A stretch of DNA of 64,000 nucleotides from Paenibacillus radicis (ex Xue et al. 2023) (GTDB lineage: Bacteria > Bacillota > Bacilli > Paenibacillales > NBRC-103111), in contig NZ_JANQBD010000035.1 in assembly GCF_024722015.1 (NCBI RefSeq), forward strand, positions 1 through 64,000, given 5' to 3'. A program made the position numbers and the translations under genes. Every line of letters starts with the position of its first letter. Position 1 is the first letter of the stretch. The notes beneath the pieces are model-generated. The model saw nothing but the letters and a program-made list of their open reading frames with translations, ran no database searches and was not told the origin of the DNA. This document shows, piece by piece, positions 51,146 through 60,856 of the stretch.

Positions 51146-52558
51146 TTATTTATTGAAATTGAAGTATTGGTTTGCATTGTTGAACGAAATGTTTTGGATC
51201 ATGCGGCCAAGTGTCTCCATATCGTCAGGAGCTTCGCCATTTTCAACCCATTGTCCGATCATATCGCATAACAATCTTCTGAAGTATTCATGTCTAGTGT
51301 AAGACAGGAAGCTTCTGGAGTCTGTCAGCATTCCTACGAACCGGCTCAATAAGCCCAGGTTAGCCAATGCTTTCATTTGCTCAAGCATACCGTCGATAGT
51401 ATCCAGGAACCACCATGCTGCGCCCAATTGGATTTTTCCAGGGATACCGCCGCCTTGGAAGCTGCCGATGATGGAGCCTAATACGTAGTGATCCTTAGGA
51501 TTCAAGGAATACAGGATCGTTTTTGGAAGCTTGTCTTCTGAATCCAACGCATCCAGCAATTTAACAATCGGATAAGCAACCGAATTGTCATTGATGGAAT
51601 CGAATCCGGTATCAGGGCCGATTTTGTTAAACATACGGGTGTTATTGTTCCGGTGAGCATTGATGTGGAACTGCATTCCCCAGCCTAGCTCAGCGTACAG
51701 CTTGCCCATGAATACTAACGTGTATGTTTTGTATTTCATTTCTTCTTCGAGACTTACTCCATTGCCTTGAAGAGCTTTAGCGAAAATAGCTGCTGCTTCT
51801 TCTTTCGTTGTATCCGCGTAAGCTACGTAGTCAAGCGCATGGTCAGAAACCTTGCCGCCAACCGAGTCGAAGAAACGAATGCGGGACTCAAGAGCTGCAA
51901 GAAGCTGATCGTAATCGCTAATAGCTGATCCGTAAACTTCACCCAGCTTTTCAATCCATGGCAAGTAAGTTGCACGATTGATTTCAAGCCCTTTGTCAGG
52001 ACGGAAGGATGGCAGAACGTCTACATCGAAATCAGGCAATTCTTTGATTTTGATGTGATATTCCAATGAATCCGTAGGATCATCGGTAGTGCAGATAACG
52101 CGAACATCGGATTTTTTGATCAAATCACGCGCGCCAAAGCCTTCACCGCTCAATTGAGCATTAACTTTTTCCCAGATGGCAGGAGCGTTTTTCTCATTAA
52201 TGATATCGTATACGTCGAAAAAGCGCTGAAGCTCAAGGTGTGACCAGTGATAAAGAGCATTACCGATTGTTTCTGGAACGGTTTTGCACCATTCGAGGAA
52301 GCGGTCGTAGTCGGTTGCGCCTTCGCCGCCGGTTACATACTTTTCTTCCGCACCGTTAGCGCGCATAGCTCTCCATTTGTAATGGTCGCCGTACAGCCAA
52401 GCCTCGGTAATATTTTTGAAGGTTTTATTCTCATAAATTTCTTGAGGGCTTAAGTGACAATGGTAATCGATAATCGGCATTTCTTTAGCAAAATCATGAT
52501 ATAAACGGACAGCCGTTTCATTAGATAGAAGGAAGTTTTCATCCAAAAACTTTTTCAT
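51146..52558 (-). CDS. uxaC: Glucuronate/galacturonate isomerase
   Basis: 470 aa, full-length UxaC of the amidohydrolase-like family. N-terminus MKKFLDENFLLSNETAVRLY; the zinc-ligand motif is DYHCHLSPQEIYE near 32-44. Later motifs include CTTDDPTDSLEYH, LPSFRPDK and MQFHINAHRNNN. It isomerises D-glucuronate to fructuronate and D-galacturonate to tagaturonate. It lies 45 bp after uxaE on the same strand, forming a two-gene hexuronate operon divergent from an AraC regulator. ATG with a GGGTGG site. Confidence 0.96.
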   Translation of the reverse strand: MKKFLDENFLLSNETAVRLYHDFAKEMPIIDYHCHLSPQEIYENKTFKNITEAWLYGDHYKWRAMRANGAEEKYVTGGEGATDYDRFLEWCKTVPETIGNALYHWSHLELQRFFDVYDIINEKNAPAIWEKVNAQLSGEGFGARDLIKKSDVRVICTTDDPTDSLEYHIKIKELPDFDVDVLPSFRPDKGLEINRATYLPWIEKLGEVYGSAISDYDQLLAALESRIRFFDSVGGKVSDHALDYVAYADTTKEEAAAIFAKALQGNGVSLEEEMKYKTYTLVFMGKLYAELGWGMQFHINAHRNNNTRMFNKIGPDTGFDSINDNSVAYPIVKLLDALDSEDKLPKTILYSLNPKDHYVLGSIIGSFQGGGIPGKIQLGAAWWFLDTIDGMLEQMKALANLGLLSRFVGMLTDSRSFLSYTRHEYFRRLLCDMIGQWVENGEAPDDMETLGRMIQNISFNNANQYFNFNK

Positions 52559-52603
52559 AATATGTGTGCACCACCCATTAGAATTATTGTTTTGCAGCGG
52601 GTA

Positions 52604-54103
52604 TTATTTGCCCAGCAATTGGATGTGTTTACCGATATGGGAAATTAATGATTGCTCATAAGCTTCCTCTTCTTCGCTCAAGGTGCGGAAGAATTCATCT
52701 GCAAACAATGAGTTGCCTTGTGCATCCTTAGCTTGCAGCAAAATACCGTAAGTAATATGAATCAATTGACGTGCATTATCTTCATCCATATAAGCGCTGG
52801 ACAAGTCAGCATCCTTCACTTGATCCAATGGAGCAATTTTGCTCAAATCAGTTGTAACATGGTAGTAAGCAGCTGCTTCATTAAAATGCTCCAAAGCGTA
52901 TTGGTGCATTCTGCGGTACAGGTCAGGCTTCACTTTGGCAACCGTTCTTACTGCTTCCAGCCAGTTCGTTCCAGCCGTTTTTACGTGGAAACGACCTTTG
53001 GTGTATTTACCGATGATCGGGAATACGCTGAATTTGTCGCTGCCGGAGTGAATGCTCAGCTTGTATCCGAAGTCGTCAGCAAGACCGGCATGGATAACCA
53101 TTTCTTTCTCGAATTGTGCGATGTCGCCGATGTAGTCGATTCCTTTTTGGAACTCGCCGATAAATCTTGGTGCCATGCTGTATACCGTTACTCCGCGGCT
53201 GTACAATTCCTTAGCGATCAAGAAATGAGCCTCAGGAGCTGTTGGGGATGGAGTTTCGTCGATAGAAATTTCAAAGTCTACGTCGCGGCCAAGGTTTTTG
53301 ATATAAGTAACAAAGATATGCTCCATAAAGTCGACCGCTGCACCGTATACCAGTACGATTTCGACCAGGTTCTCTTTGCTGAAAGTAATGGAGTTTCCTG
53401 CAACCTCGAACGTTTGGTTCAAGTAACGGGACTCGTAATGATTGCGGGTTGCTTCAGGCAGCAGGTTGTACTTAGCTTCGCGCTCGGCTGCAGAGATGTT
53501 TTCTACGCTGTTGTCGATATTTTCAGAGCAGTCCAGAGTGATCATTGTGAAGCCAAGGTCCAGAGACATTTTGATGTCCGCTTCAACCTTCAAGTGGTCG
53601 CCGTCGGCGCCAAAGCCGTCTTTGTAGCCTTCTTGGAACACGGCAAATACGGCACCGTTCAGTACATCATTGTAATCGCGTTTGGTCAGCGTAATTTCAC
53701 GGATACTTTGCTGCGCCAAAATCGGATGAATGTTTTTGCCTGCTACGGTTTTAATATGTCCTGAAGAAGCGATGCCCAGACGGTCGCCAAGACCGATAGT
53801 TGCAACTTGGGTACCGAATGCGCGAGGCACGGTGTAGTCGAAATATTTGTTCAATACCAAACGGTTCGCAGTAACTAGCGGGCATACTTTAACGCCGCCG
53901 TCGTTGTCGCCTTGCAGCTCGTCGAACAAAGGACCCTCGCCGGTTGCAAGAATATATTTGGTATTGTCGCTTTTAATCATTAGAAGTTGAACATCACCAG
54001 ATTGTTCGAATGAATGCGGATACACTTTTACATTGTCTGTTGCAACAATACCCGTTACGTTACCTTGTTTCATGGCCTCGGCAATAGCTTGAAATTTACT
54101 CAT
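52604..54103 (-). CDS. uxaE: Tagaturonate 3-epimerase
   Basis: 499 aa, UxaE family (tagaturonate epimerase, first described in Thermotoga). The start ATG 54103 follows GGGAGGC by about 11 nt; a start 12 codons earlier has no site. Visible conserved stretches include QEGYKDGFGADGDHLKVEAD and IHSGSDKFSVFPIIGKYT, whose His and Asp suit a metal-dependent TIM-barrel epimerase. It converts tagaturonate to fructuronate. Together with UxaC it channels galacturonate to the fructuronate branch, so UxaA and UxaB would not be needed. UxuA and UxuB are not in the window. Confidence 0.9.
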   Translation of the reverse strand: MSKFQAIAEAMKQGNVTGIVATDNVKVYPHSFEQSGDVQLLMIKSDNTKYILATGEGPLFDELQGDNDGGVKVCPLVTANRLVLNKYFDYTVPRAFGTQVATIGLGDRLGIASSGHIKTVAGKNIHPILAQQSIREITLTKRDYNDVLNGAVFAVFQEGYKDGFGADGDHLKVEADIKMSLDLGFTMITLDCSENIDNSVENISAAEREAKYNLLPEATRNHYESRYLNQTFEVAGNSITFSKENLVEIVLVYGAAVDFMEHIFVTYIKNLGRDVDFEISIDETPSPTAPEAHFLIAKELYSRGVTVYSMAPRFIGEFQKGIDYIGDIAQFEKEMVIHAGLADDFGYKLSIHSGSDKFSVFPIIGKYTKGRFHVKTAGTNWLEAVRTVAKVKPDLYRRMHQYALEHFNEAAAYYHVTTDLSKIAPLDQVKDADLSSAYMDEDNARQLIHITYGILLQAKDAQGNSLFADEFFRTLSEEEEAYEQSLISHIGKHIQLLGK

Positions 54104-54409
54104 TTTAAAAAAAGCCTCCCTCAACGTTGCAACGGTCACACAGGCAAAGCTGTGCCAGCTGTCAACTACATTTTAATACTTAAATAATAACGCAAAATCA
54201 TATTAGTTTCTTCGCTTATCTTGTCCATTTTGGATATCTACATGCATATCTTGCTATGAAACCGCCTCCTTCTCTGTTACAATACAGAATAAGAAAGAAT
54301 GAGTAATCTATTGTTTGTTGAGAGTGCTCGTAGCATCATCATAGCATGGAGTGTTCACGTGTGCAATTGAGTTTTGAGGCCAATAAGGAAGGAAAGCGGG
54401 TGGATCATC

Positions 54410-55258
54410 ATGAGCGAAACAGTCTCTCTAACCTATGGGTCGGAGGAAGGCGATTTTTATATGCAGCATATTAAGAGAACGGAGCCATTCGAGAGGACGA
54501 ATCATTTTCACGGTACCTATGAAATCTATTATTTATTATCCGGACAGCGTGCTTATTTTATTAAAGATCGATCCTACTTAATATCACCGGGGGATCTTGT
54601 ATTTATAAACCGTCATGATGTGCATAAAACTTCCGATGTAGGACAGCCGGGTCATGAAAGAGTCGTTATCAATTTCAGCGATGCTTTTATAAGCAAGGAC
54701 CATCCGTTGTATCATTCTTCATTGTTCGGTGTTTTCCAGCAGCCGGCTCATGTGCTCAGTTTGAAGCTTCAGGACCAGATTTTCGTTCAAACCATAATCG
54801 GCAAGCTGAACAAGGAGCTAAAGGAAGAAGCAACCGGATTCGAAACCTACATCAAGCTTCTATTGGTGGAGCTGCTGCTGTTCTCTAGCCGTTACGCTGA
54901 ACGTCATGATGCCGTTCCTTTCGAGCATGCGAGCCCTTTGCATAAAAAAATATCCGAGATCGTCCAGTATATTAACAGCCAGTACCATCAACCTATGACT
55001 TTGTCAGGGATGTCCGAGAAGTTTTATATGAGCCCTTATTATATGAGCCGAACCTTTAAGGAAATTACCGGCTTTACGTTCATCGAGTACGTTAACATGA
55101 CGCGCATTCGCGAGGCTCAGAAGCTTCTGCGGGAGACGGAACGCAAAATTATCGACATTGCCGATTCCGTAGGCTTTGAGAACATAGCTCATTTTGGCCG
55201 CATGTTCAAAAAGCTCAGTAAGCAGACCCCTCACGAATACAGGAAGCATCAACGTTAG
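54410..55258 (+). CDS. AraC-family regulator, likely of the hexuronate operon
   Basis: 282 aa from ATG 54410 (GGGTGG 6 nt upstream). An N-terminal cupin sensor (about 10-150, NHFHGTYEIYYLLSGQRAYF) precedes two C-terminal HTHs (about 185-280, YHQPMTLSGMSEKFYMSPYY and RKIIDIADSVGFENIAHFGR). Divergent from uxaE-uxaC, so it is the probable local activator with a uronate as ligand (inference). The 306-bp intergenic region is AT-rich with a small palindrome (CAACGTTG near 54123) and shows no gene. Confidence 0.9.
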   Translation: MSETVSLTYGSEEGDFYMQHIKRTEPFERTNHFHGTYEIYYLLSGQRAYFIKDRSYLISPGDLVFINRHDVHKTSDVGQPGHERVVINFSDAFISKDHPLYHSSLFGVFQQPAHVLSLKLQDQIFVQTIIGKLNKELKEEATGFETYIKLLLVELLLFSSRYAERHDAVPFEHASPLHKKISEIVQYINSQYHQPMTLSGMSEKFYMSPYYMSRTFKEITGFTFIEYVNMTRIREAQKLLRETERKIIDIADSVGFENIAHFGRMFKKLSKQTPHEYRKHQR

Positions 55259-55333
55259 TGGATGGAAGTATGAAAAGCTGAATACAAGGCGTGGCACACT
55301 GTTTTTCCAAGTGTCGCAAGCTGCACATAGAGA

Positions 55334-55370
55334 AACCCCGGCCAGTAAGCTCATCGCATACACCGGGGTT
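55334..55370. terminator. Hairpin between convergent genes
   Basis: AACCCCGG (55334-55341) pairs with CCGGGGTT (55363-55370); T/A-rich tail. Serves the AraC gene and possibly the convergent hypothetical gene. Confidence 0.75.
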
Positions 55371-55393
55371 ATATATCGTAGCAGGCTGTTGCT

Positions 55394-55855
55394 TTATTGA
55401 ATCGGATCAGGTACCATTCCATTTTCCATGACTTGAGAATTGGTGGGCATGCTGGACATCTCTTTACCGAGCCGCTTCAGCTCCGCTGTATTATTGGATG
55501 CCATACGTCCGTTTTGAGCAACCTCAATCGGAATGCTGGCCTGTTTAGGCTCGTGACTGGATAAATACTGCTTAATTTCAGTTGCTACCTTGGAAGCAAT
55601 ATCCGTTGCTGTGGAGGGGATATCACCTTTATCCTTAAAGGAGGCTTCATGCAAATATACATCAGTCAGGCCGTTTTCAGCTGTTTGGGTGGGAATACAG
55701 TAAGTGTATTGCCCCGTGGTCATAGGGTCTCGAAAGGTTAGTTCGTAACTGGAACCGTTCTTAACGGTCGTTTGAGTAAATCCTAATGCTGTCAATGTTG
55801 TATGAACATGAGAAAAAGGGCGGGTTACGGTCTGGGATTGCTTCTTGCGTGTCAT
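55394..55855 (-). CDS. Hypothetical protein, basic N-terminus
   Basis: 153 aa from ATG 55855, 10 nt after AAGGAG; a GTG three codons earlier is too close. An N-terminal Lys/Gln/Thr patch (TRKKQSQTVTRPFSHVHTTL) precedes a mixed alpha/beta domain (SSYELTFRDPMTTGQYTYCI, TDVYLHEASFKDKGDIPSTA, ASKVATEIKQYLSSH) and a hydrophilic tail. No signal peptide. I do not recognise a family. Single-gene unit. Confidence 0.7.
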   Translation of the reverse strand: MTRKKQSQTVTRPFSHVHTTLTALGFTQTTVKNGSSYELTFRDPMTTGQYTYCIPTQTAENGLTDVYLHEASFKDKGDIPSTATDIASKVATEIKQYLSSHEPKQASIPIEVAQNGRMASNNTAELKRLGKEMSSMPTNSQVMENGMVPDPIQ

Positions 55856-56070
55856 TGCCTTCACACTCCTTATAATTGTTGTGTGCGCATGCCAGAGGCA
55901 CAGCCCCGTGATTATGGGTATGTAATATTACCCCGATAGGTTAGATTTGAAACTACTAGCAGCTTTTTGGACTCTGACGTTCATCTCCCTGAACCCCACT
56001 AGCTTAAGTAGATGCTGCTTGCTGCCTCATTAGATACAGGTTCCATTGCTCCTCGATTATTAGGCCGTTT

Positions 56071-56098
56071 TTGTTGGAAACGTTTGCCGTGTTATACT
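56071..56098 (+). promoter_or_regulatory. Promoter of rluF
   Basis: TTGTTG and TATACT spaced by 16 bp, 36 bp upstream of the rluF start codon. Confidence 0.5.
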
Positions 56099-56133
56099 AG
56101 AGGCAGTATATGGATAAGTGGAGTGACGAAACT

Positions 56134-56835
56134 ATGAGAATCAATAAATATATAAGTGAAACGGGTTTTTGTTCCCGCCGCGAGGTGGATAAATTAGTAG
56201 AAGCAGGTCGGGTAACTATCAATGGCCGGCTAGCTGAACTGGGGAGTCAGGTTGAGGAAGGGGATAAAGTTCTTGTAGACGGACGTCCTGTCAGCGAGAA
56301 GAAGCCTTCTGTATATATTGCTTTAAACAAACCTGTAGGTATTACAAGTACGACGGAAAGCCATGTGAAGGGGAATATCGTTGATTTTGTCGGGCATGCG
56401 GAACGGATATTTCCGATTGGCCGTTTGGATAAAGACTCAGAGGGGCTTATTTTACTGACTAATGACGGTGATATCGTTAATAAAATATTAAGGGCGGAGA
56501 ACGATCACGAGAAGGAGTACGTGGTCATGGTGGATCGGCCGATTACCCCTATGTTTCTTAAGGGGATGGCAGGGGGGGTTCGCATCTTGGGTACAATGAC
56601 GAACCCTTGTCAAATTGTCCAGCAGGGGGATCGGGTGTTTCGAATTATTCTCACTCAAGGATTGAATCGCCAGATTCGCAGGATGTGTGCTGCTTTCGGC
56701 TACGAGGTGCGGCAGTTAAAGCGGGTGCGTATTATGAACATACAGCTTGGAGGGCTGGCGACCGGGAAATGGCGTGACTTAACGAAGCAGGAGATGGATG
56801 AGCTGCTGCAGCGAATTGAACACAACCGGAGGTGA
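56134..56835 (+). CDS. rluF: 23S rRNA pseudouridine synthase, RluF type
   Basis: 233 aa from ATG 56134 (GGAG upstream), where the S4 domain begins (MRINKYISETGFCSRREVDK). The RsuA/RluB/RluF catalytic domain carries the nucleophile Asp in FPIGRLDKDSEGLILLTNDG, followed by ENDHEKEYVVMVDRPI and LTQGLNRQIRRMC. The closest family match is RluF, which modifies U2604 of E. coli 23S rRNA (and tRNA-Tyr U35). Independent unit with its own promoter and a hairpin directly after the stop. Confidence 0.92.
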   Translation: MRINKYISETGFCSRREVDKLVEAGRVTINGRLAELGSQVEEGDKVLVDGRPVSEKKPSVYIALNKPVGITSTTESHVKGNIVDFVGHAERIFPIGRLDKDSEGLILLTNDGDIVNKILRAENDHEKEYVVMVDRPITPMFLKGMAGGVRILGTMTNPCQIVQQGDRVFRIILTQGLNRQIRRMCAAFGYEVRQLKRVRIMNIQLGGLATGKWRDLTKQEMDELLQRIEHNRR

Positions 56836-56855
56836 GGGGCTGCTTATGCAGCCCC
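56836..56855 (+). terminator. Hairpin after rluF
   Basis: GGGGCTGC-TTAT-GCAGCCCC, a perfect 8-bp stem starting at the stop codon, without a T-run. Confidence 0.65.
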
Positions 56856-56932
56856 ATTAACTGTGAGTTAATAATAAAGCGCAGCTTCTGAGATCAAAGC
56901 GGCAAACTAAGAACAACTGTATTAGTACTAAA

Positions 56933-57631
56933 TCAAAGGCTGCTATTGAATTTATAGCCTACCCCGCGAACCGTCTGGATATAGAGAGGATCTGCAGGAT
57001 CCTTCTCTATCTTTTTGCGAAGATTACTAATATGAACAAGCAATGTACGGGTATCGCCATTGCTGTCCACCCCCCATGCTTCCTTATAAAGATGCTGAAT
57101 CGGCACTACGCGACTCGGCTTTTTGGCAAGCAATGCGAGCAGATCGAATTCTTTGGAGGAAAGTTGAATCAAGGTTCCCTTTACCCACACATTACGCGTT
57201 AATAAATCAATCTCGAGACCAGGGAACGTCAGCTGCCCCAGCTCTTCTTTCTGCTGGTCCAGCTGATGCTTGCGCCGCAGATGTGCTTTAACCCTGGCAA
57301 CAAGCTGGCTTGGGCTGAAGGGCTTGGTTACATAGTCATCGCCGCCGATACTCAGACCGAGAATAATGTCGGTATCTTCGCTTTTACAACTAAGGAACAG
57401 GATTGGAATGCTGTAAGTCTCACGCAGCTGTCGGCAAATTTCTATACCATCCATCCCTGGAAGTAGAATATCGAGAATGACAAGATCCGGAGTGAACTGC
57501 TCCATATATTCAAAAGCGCTAGGACCATTGTCCGTACTCAGCACTTCATAGCCTTCTTTTATTAAATACAACCGGATCAATTCGACAATTTCCGGCTCGT
57601 CATCAACAATCAGAATTTTTTCTTTTGCCAC
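56933..57631 (-). CDS. OmpR-family response regulator (pair of the DISM kinase)
   Basis: 232 aa. The receiver has ILIVDDEP, Asp54 in LVILDILLPGMDG, Ser in LFLSCKSED and Lys in DDYVTKPF. The winged helix carries IQLSSKEFDLLALL and TRTLLVHISNLRKKI with a VGYKF end. GTG start with AAGGAGG 11 nt upstream. Divergent from the kinase with 132 bp between the starts, an unusual arrangement because such pairs are mostly co-transcribed in one direction. The regulator probably binds in that spacer and controls both. Confidence 0.92.
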   Translation of the reverse strand: MAKEKILIVDDEPEIVELIRLYLIKEGYEVLSTDNGPSAFEYMEQFTPDLVILDILLPGMDGIEICRQLRETYSIPILFLSCKSEDTDIILGLSIGGDDYVTKPFSPSQLVARVKAHLRRKHQLDQQKEELGQLTFPGLEIDLLTRNVWVKGTLIQLSSKEFDLLALLAKKPSRVVPIQHLYKEAWGVDSNGDTRTLLVHISNLRKKIEKDPADPLYIQTVRGVGYKFNSSL

Positions 57632-57763
57632 TTAGATATGATCCTCCTTTACCCTGATCTCAGATGCCTTGCCGGGTGCTCCTTGCATAATCATGCTACG
57701 ATTAACGAAAGAATATTTTTGGGAGCCTATGTAATAATATAGGTAACATTCTGAAGAAAGAAA

Positions 57764-59887
57764 GTGGTATCCATTTCCAGATTATACTTTCATTATATAT
57801 GGATTACTGCTATTTTTGCTATCCTTTTATTAACGGGTTGCAGTGCCCAACTGGGATTGGTAGAAAGACAACCCTACGCAGGGAAAGAGGCGGTACGAGG
57901 CGAGCTCGATCTTCGCGGATGGGATTTCAACAAAGATGGAAACGCCGTATTGTATGGCGAGTGGGGTTTCTATTGGTCCAATCTGCTTCAGCCGGAGCAG
58001 GCGCTTCTAACTGAACCTATTAGTGGGGAAGCAAAGCATTGGCTGCGGATGCCGCATTATTGGAATGCTTATCGGATGGGGGATCGGATGCTTTCGGGAA
58101 GTGGCTACGCTACCTTTCTTCTTAAAGTATCGATTGATCCGTCCTCTCGCGTACTTGCAATGGAGATACCTGCGATACTAACGGCTTTTAAAGTATGGGT
58201 AAATGGAGAAATGTTGGGTGAAGCCGGGAAAGTAGGCATGAATGCAGAGACTTCGATGCCGGGGTATAAGCCTCAATTAGTTTATTTTCCGCAGTCAGGA
58301 AATACGGAACTTAACATTGTGCTGCAGGTTTCAAATTTTGACCATCGGTTAGGAGGGGTATGGAGCGATCTGAAGCTCGGGGATGCTCAAAAGCTGTCTA
58401 CTCATCACAATAATGATATGGGATTCGAGCTATTGCTAGTTGGCGGCTTGTTCGTTATGGGTTTTTATCAATTTGGCTTATTTCTGATTCGTACTAATGA
58501 ACGAAGCTCGCTTTATTTCGGTACATTGTGCCTGCTGCTCGGGCTGCGCGCTTTGTTTGTTGGGGAAGGCTCGATCTATCAGCTATTTCCGAACCTTCCT
58601 TGGGAAACGGGGGTGCGAGTCATGTACCTGTGCTATTATTTAGCTATTCCTGTTGGTGTTCGTTTCTTTCATTCCTTGTACCCGGATGAAATGGGAAAGA
58701 GAGTTGTGCGCATTACCGGGTGGTTCGGGAGCCTGTTTGGGATGGGGGTCATTTTGCTTCCTACTCGAATCTTTACATGGACGCTGCAGACCTATCATTT
58801 AATCACAGTGTCCATATGCATTTATATCATGTTCTGTCTTTTAAAAGCATGTATGAATAAGCGAGACGGGGTTAGCTTCGCGGTTATCGGTCTATCTGTG
58901 TATACTTGCACAATAATTGTAGATATTGCCTATTACAATCAATGGATTTATGTAGGAGATGTATCGACCTTTGGACTGTTGTTTTTAGTTCTCATGACTT
59001 CTTTTATCATCAGCATGAAATCATTTAAAGCGTTTGCTGCTGTAGAGTCGTTGTCGCTTCAGCTTCAAGAGCTGAATATGGGCCTGGAGCAGAGAATCAA
59101 AGAGCGAACGACCGAGCTGGAAAACTCTAATGCCACTCTGGAGAAAATGAACACAGACCTTGGGCGGCTCGAAACATCCCGGCGACATTTGCTAAGCAAT
59201 ATTTCTCATGACCTGAGAACGCCAATGACTTTGATACAGGGTTATGTGGAAGCGCTCATTGATGGCGTTGTTGCTGATCCGGAGCAGCAGAATAAATATT
59301 TGCGCCTTATTTTGAACCGTATAAACGGGCTCAATAGGCTGATAGCCGATTTGTTCCAGCTTTCGAAGCTTGAGGCGCGGCAGCTTGATTTCAACATGCA
59401 GGAGATGTCGATCGAAGAATTTGTGGCTTACTATGGCGATAGATATGAAGTAGATGTGAAAAATGCCGGGGTTCGGTTCAATCATAATGCTTATATACCA
59501 ATGCCTTTAGCAAGTAGTATTAGTGTTGTACGAATTGATATTGACAGGATAGATCAGGTGTTGACGAATATTATCTATAATGCCATCAAGCATACTCCTC
59601 AAGGCGGTTTGATACATTTGCAGTTTATAGTGGATGGACCCACGTTGGTAGTAAGGGTTAGAGATAACGGAAGCGGGATTGAGCCGGAGGATGTGCCGTT
59701 CATTTTCGATCGCTTCTATAAGAAAAGCAAATCCCGCAACACCTCCGAAGGAGGCAGCGGCTTAGGGCTCTCTATCGCTAAGGAAATCATTGATTATCAT
59801 GGAGGCAATATTTGGGCGGAGAGCCAGATTGGACGTGGAGCCTGCATAAGTTTTATGCTGCCTCTTCGCACGCCCTCGCCATTGTAA
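57764..59887 (+). CDS. 7TMR-DISM sensor histidine kinase
   Basis: 707 aa. An N-terminal helix with a lipobox-like LLTGC (about 20-26), an extracellular DISM-type jelly-roll (about 40-215, GYATFLLKVSI, FKVWVNGEMLGEAGKVG), seven helices (about 222-430), a coiled coil, and HisKA with His in LLSNISHDLRTPMTLIQGY. HATPase has TNIIYNAIKHTPQGG, VRDNGSGIEPEDV and GGSGLGLSIAKEII. DISM domains bind carbohydrates or other ligands. GTG start with a poor ribosome site (GAAGAAAG), which may limit translation. The divergent response regulator is its partner. Confidence 0.93.
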   Translation: MVSISRLYFHYIWITAIFAILLLTGCSAQLGLVERQPYAGKEAVRGELDLRGWDFNKDGNAVLYGEWGFYWSNLLQPEQALLTEPISGEAKHWLRMPHYWNAYRMGDRMLSGSGYATFLLKVSIDPSSRVLAMEIPAILTAFKVWVNGEMLGEAGKVGMNAETSMPGYKPQLVYFPQSGNTELNIVLQVSNFDHRLGGVWSDLKLGDAQKLSTHHNNDMGFELLLVGGLFVMGFYQFGLFLIRTNERSSLYFGTLCLLLGLRALFVGEGSIYQLFPNLPWETGVRVMYLCYYLAIPVGVRFFHSLYPDEMGKRVVRITGWFGSLFGMGVILLPTRIFTWTLQTYHLITVSICIYIMFCLLKACMNKRDGVSFAVIGLSVYTCTIIVDIAYYNQWIYVGDVSTFGLLFLVLMTSFIISMKSFKAFAAVESLSLQLQELNMGLEQRIKERTTELENSNATLEKMNTDLGRLETSRRHLLSNISHDLRTPMTLIQGYVEALIDGVVADPEQQNKYLRLILNRINGLNRLIADLFQLSKLEARQLDFNMQEMSIEEFVAYYGDRYEVDVKNAGVRFNHNAYIPMPLASSISVVRIDIDRIDQVLTNIIYNAIKHTPQGGLIHLQFIVDGPTLVVRVRDNGSGIEPEDVPFIFDRFYKKSKSRNTSEGGSGLGLSIAKEIIDYHGGNIWAESQIGRGACISFMLPLRTPSPL

Positions 59888-59904
59888 TATGGATTGCTAT
59901 TGGG

Positions 59905-60771
59905 TTAAAGATGCTTCATCGCAGTTCTATAATCTGTCGGGGAAATCCCGTAGAGCCTCTTGAACTGTTTAGAGAAATAGAGCGGGTCCTGAAATCCGAC
60001 AGATGAGGCGATCTGCTCTATGGTCAATTCCAATCGTTCCCTGAGCAGCAGTTTTGCTTTATCGATCCGCAGCTTCAGCAGAAATGAGACCGGCGTAAGA
60101 CCGGTTTGCTTTTTGAACAGTGTTGACAGGTAAGCGCGATTGTAGCCAAGCGCTTCGGCCATGAGCTCGATAGTAATGGGCTCTGCATATTGTGTGGACA
60201 AGTAGTGGAGAGCTTGTTGAACAATGTGCTCGGTGACGCTGCTCTGCTGCGGATTGCTCTGCTGCTGCGGCTGCAGAGCTTCCGAATATTCCGCCAGCAG
60301 CAGGTGAAGGTAGCCGGTTGCTTTGAGGTTAGCATTCGGCAGTCTTGTTTGAAACGCCGCCTGTACTTGATGGTACATTACGCTGATATTGCGGCTGCGT
60401 CCTGTATGAACAATAGGCTGCTGCGAGGAAAGACCGATCTGGCTCAGCAGCACAGAGGCCCGCTTTCCTTCGAAAGCCAGCCATCTGTAGTGCCACGGTT
60501 CTTCTTCGTCCGCTGTGTAACTGATAAGCTTGCCAGGTTCGATAAGAAAGCTATCCCCGGGGCCCAGCTTGTAAGTAATCCCCTGGCATGTATAAGTCCC
60601 CCTGCCGGACAGGATATGGTGGAGCAAATAATAATCGACTACCTTGGGTCCGGGCTTATGCCCGGGCTTTGTTTGGCTGCTGCCTGTAAAGAGCACGACG
60701 CAATCATCTTCAATCGGCTGCGGGTTAGAAACGACATAATAACTATCTTTTCGATGAGCACCTTCGGACAT
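59905..60771 (-). CDS. AraC-family regulator, likely of the gal operon
   Basis: 288 aa. The N-terminal cupin has YYLLHHILSGRGTYTCQGIT and LGPGDSFLIEPGKLISY; a C-terminal double HTH lies at about 190-285 (ITIELMAEALGYNRAYLSTL, LTIEQIASSVGFQDPLYFSK). This MsmR/RafR-like architecture is common for galactoside operons. Divergent from galK with about 200 bp between them and two direct repeats in that spacer. Ligand probably galactose or a galactoside (inference). GGAGAC site before ATG. It converges with the DISM kinase gene 17 bp away. Confidence 0.9.
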   Translation of the reverse strand: MSEGAHRKDSYYVVSNPQPIEDDCVVLFTGSSQTKPGHKPGPKVVDYYLLHHILSGRGTYTCQGITYKLGPGDSFLIEPGKLISYTADEEEPWHYRWLAFEGKRASVLLSQIGLSSQQPIVHTGRSRNISVMYHQVQAAFQTRLPNANLKATGYLHLLLAEYSEALQPQQQSNPQQSSVTEHIVQQALHYLSTQYAEPITIELMAEALGYNRAYLSTLFKKQTGLTPVSFLLKLRIDKAKLLLRERLELTIEQIASSVGFQDPLYFSKQFKRLYGISPTDYRTAMKHL

Positions 60772-60856
60772 AGCAAAGTCTCCTTCCGATTTTGCAGTTC
60801 AACGGTTTTAAGTATATCATGAATTTGCGATACAACTTATTCAATAACTAACATTT

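Noticed and set aside
52718..53764. 348-codon open frame antisense to uxaE
   Set aside because: It mirrors a well-conserved UxaE gene; the Cys/Val/Phe-rich product is typical of a shadow frame.
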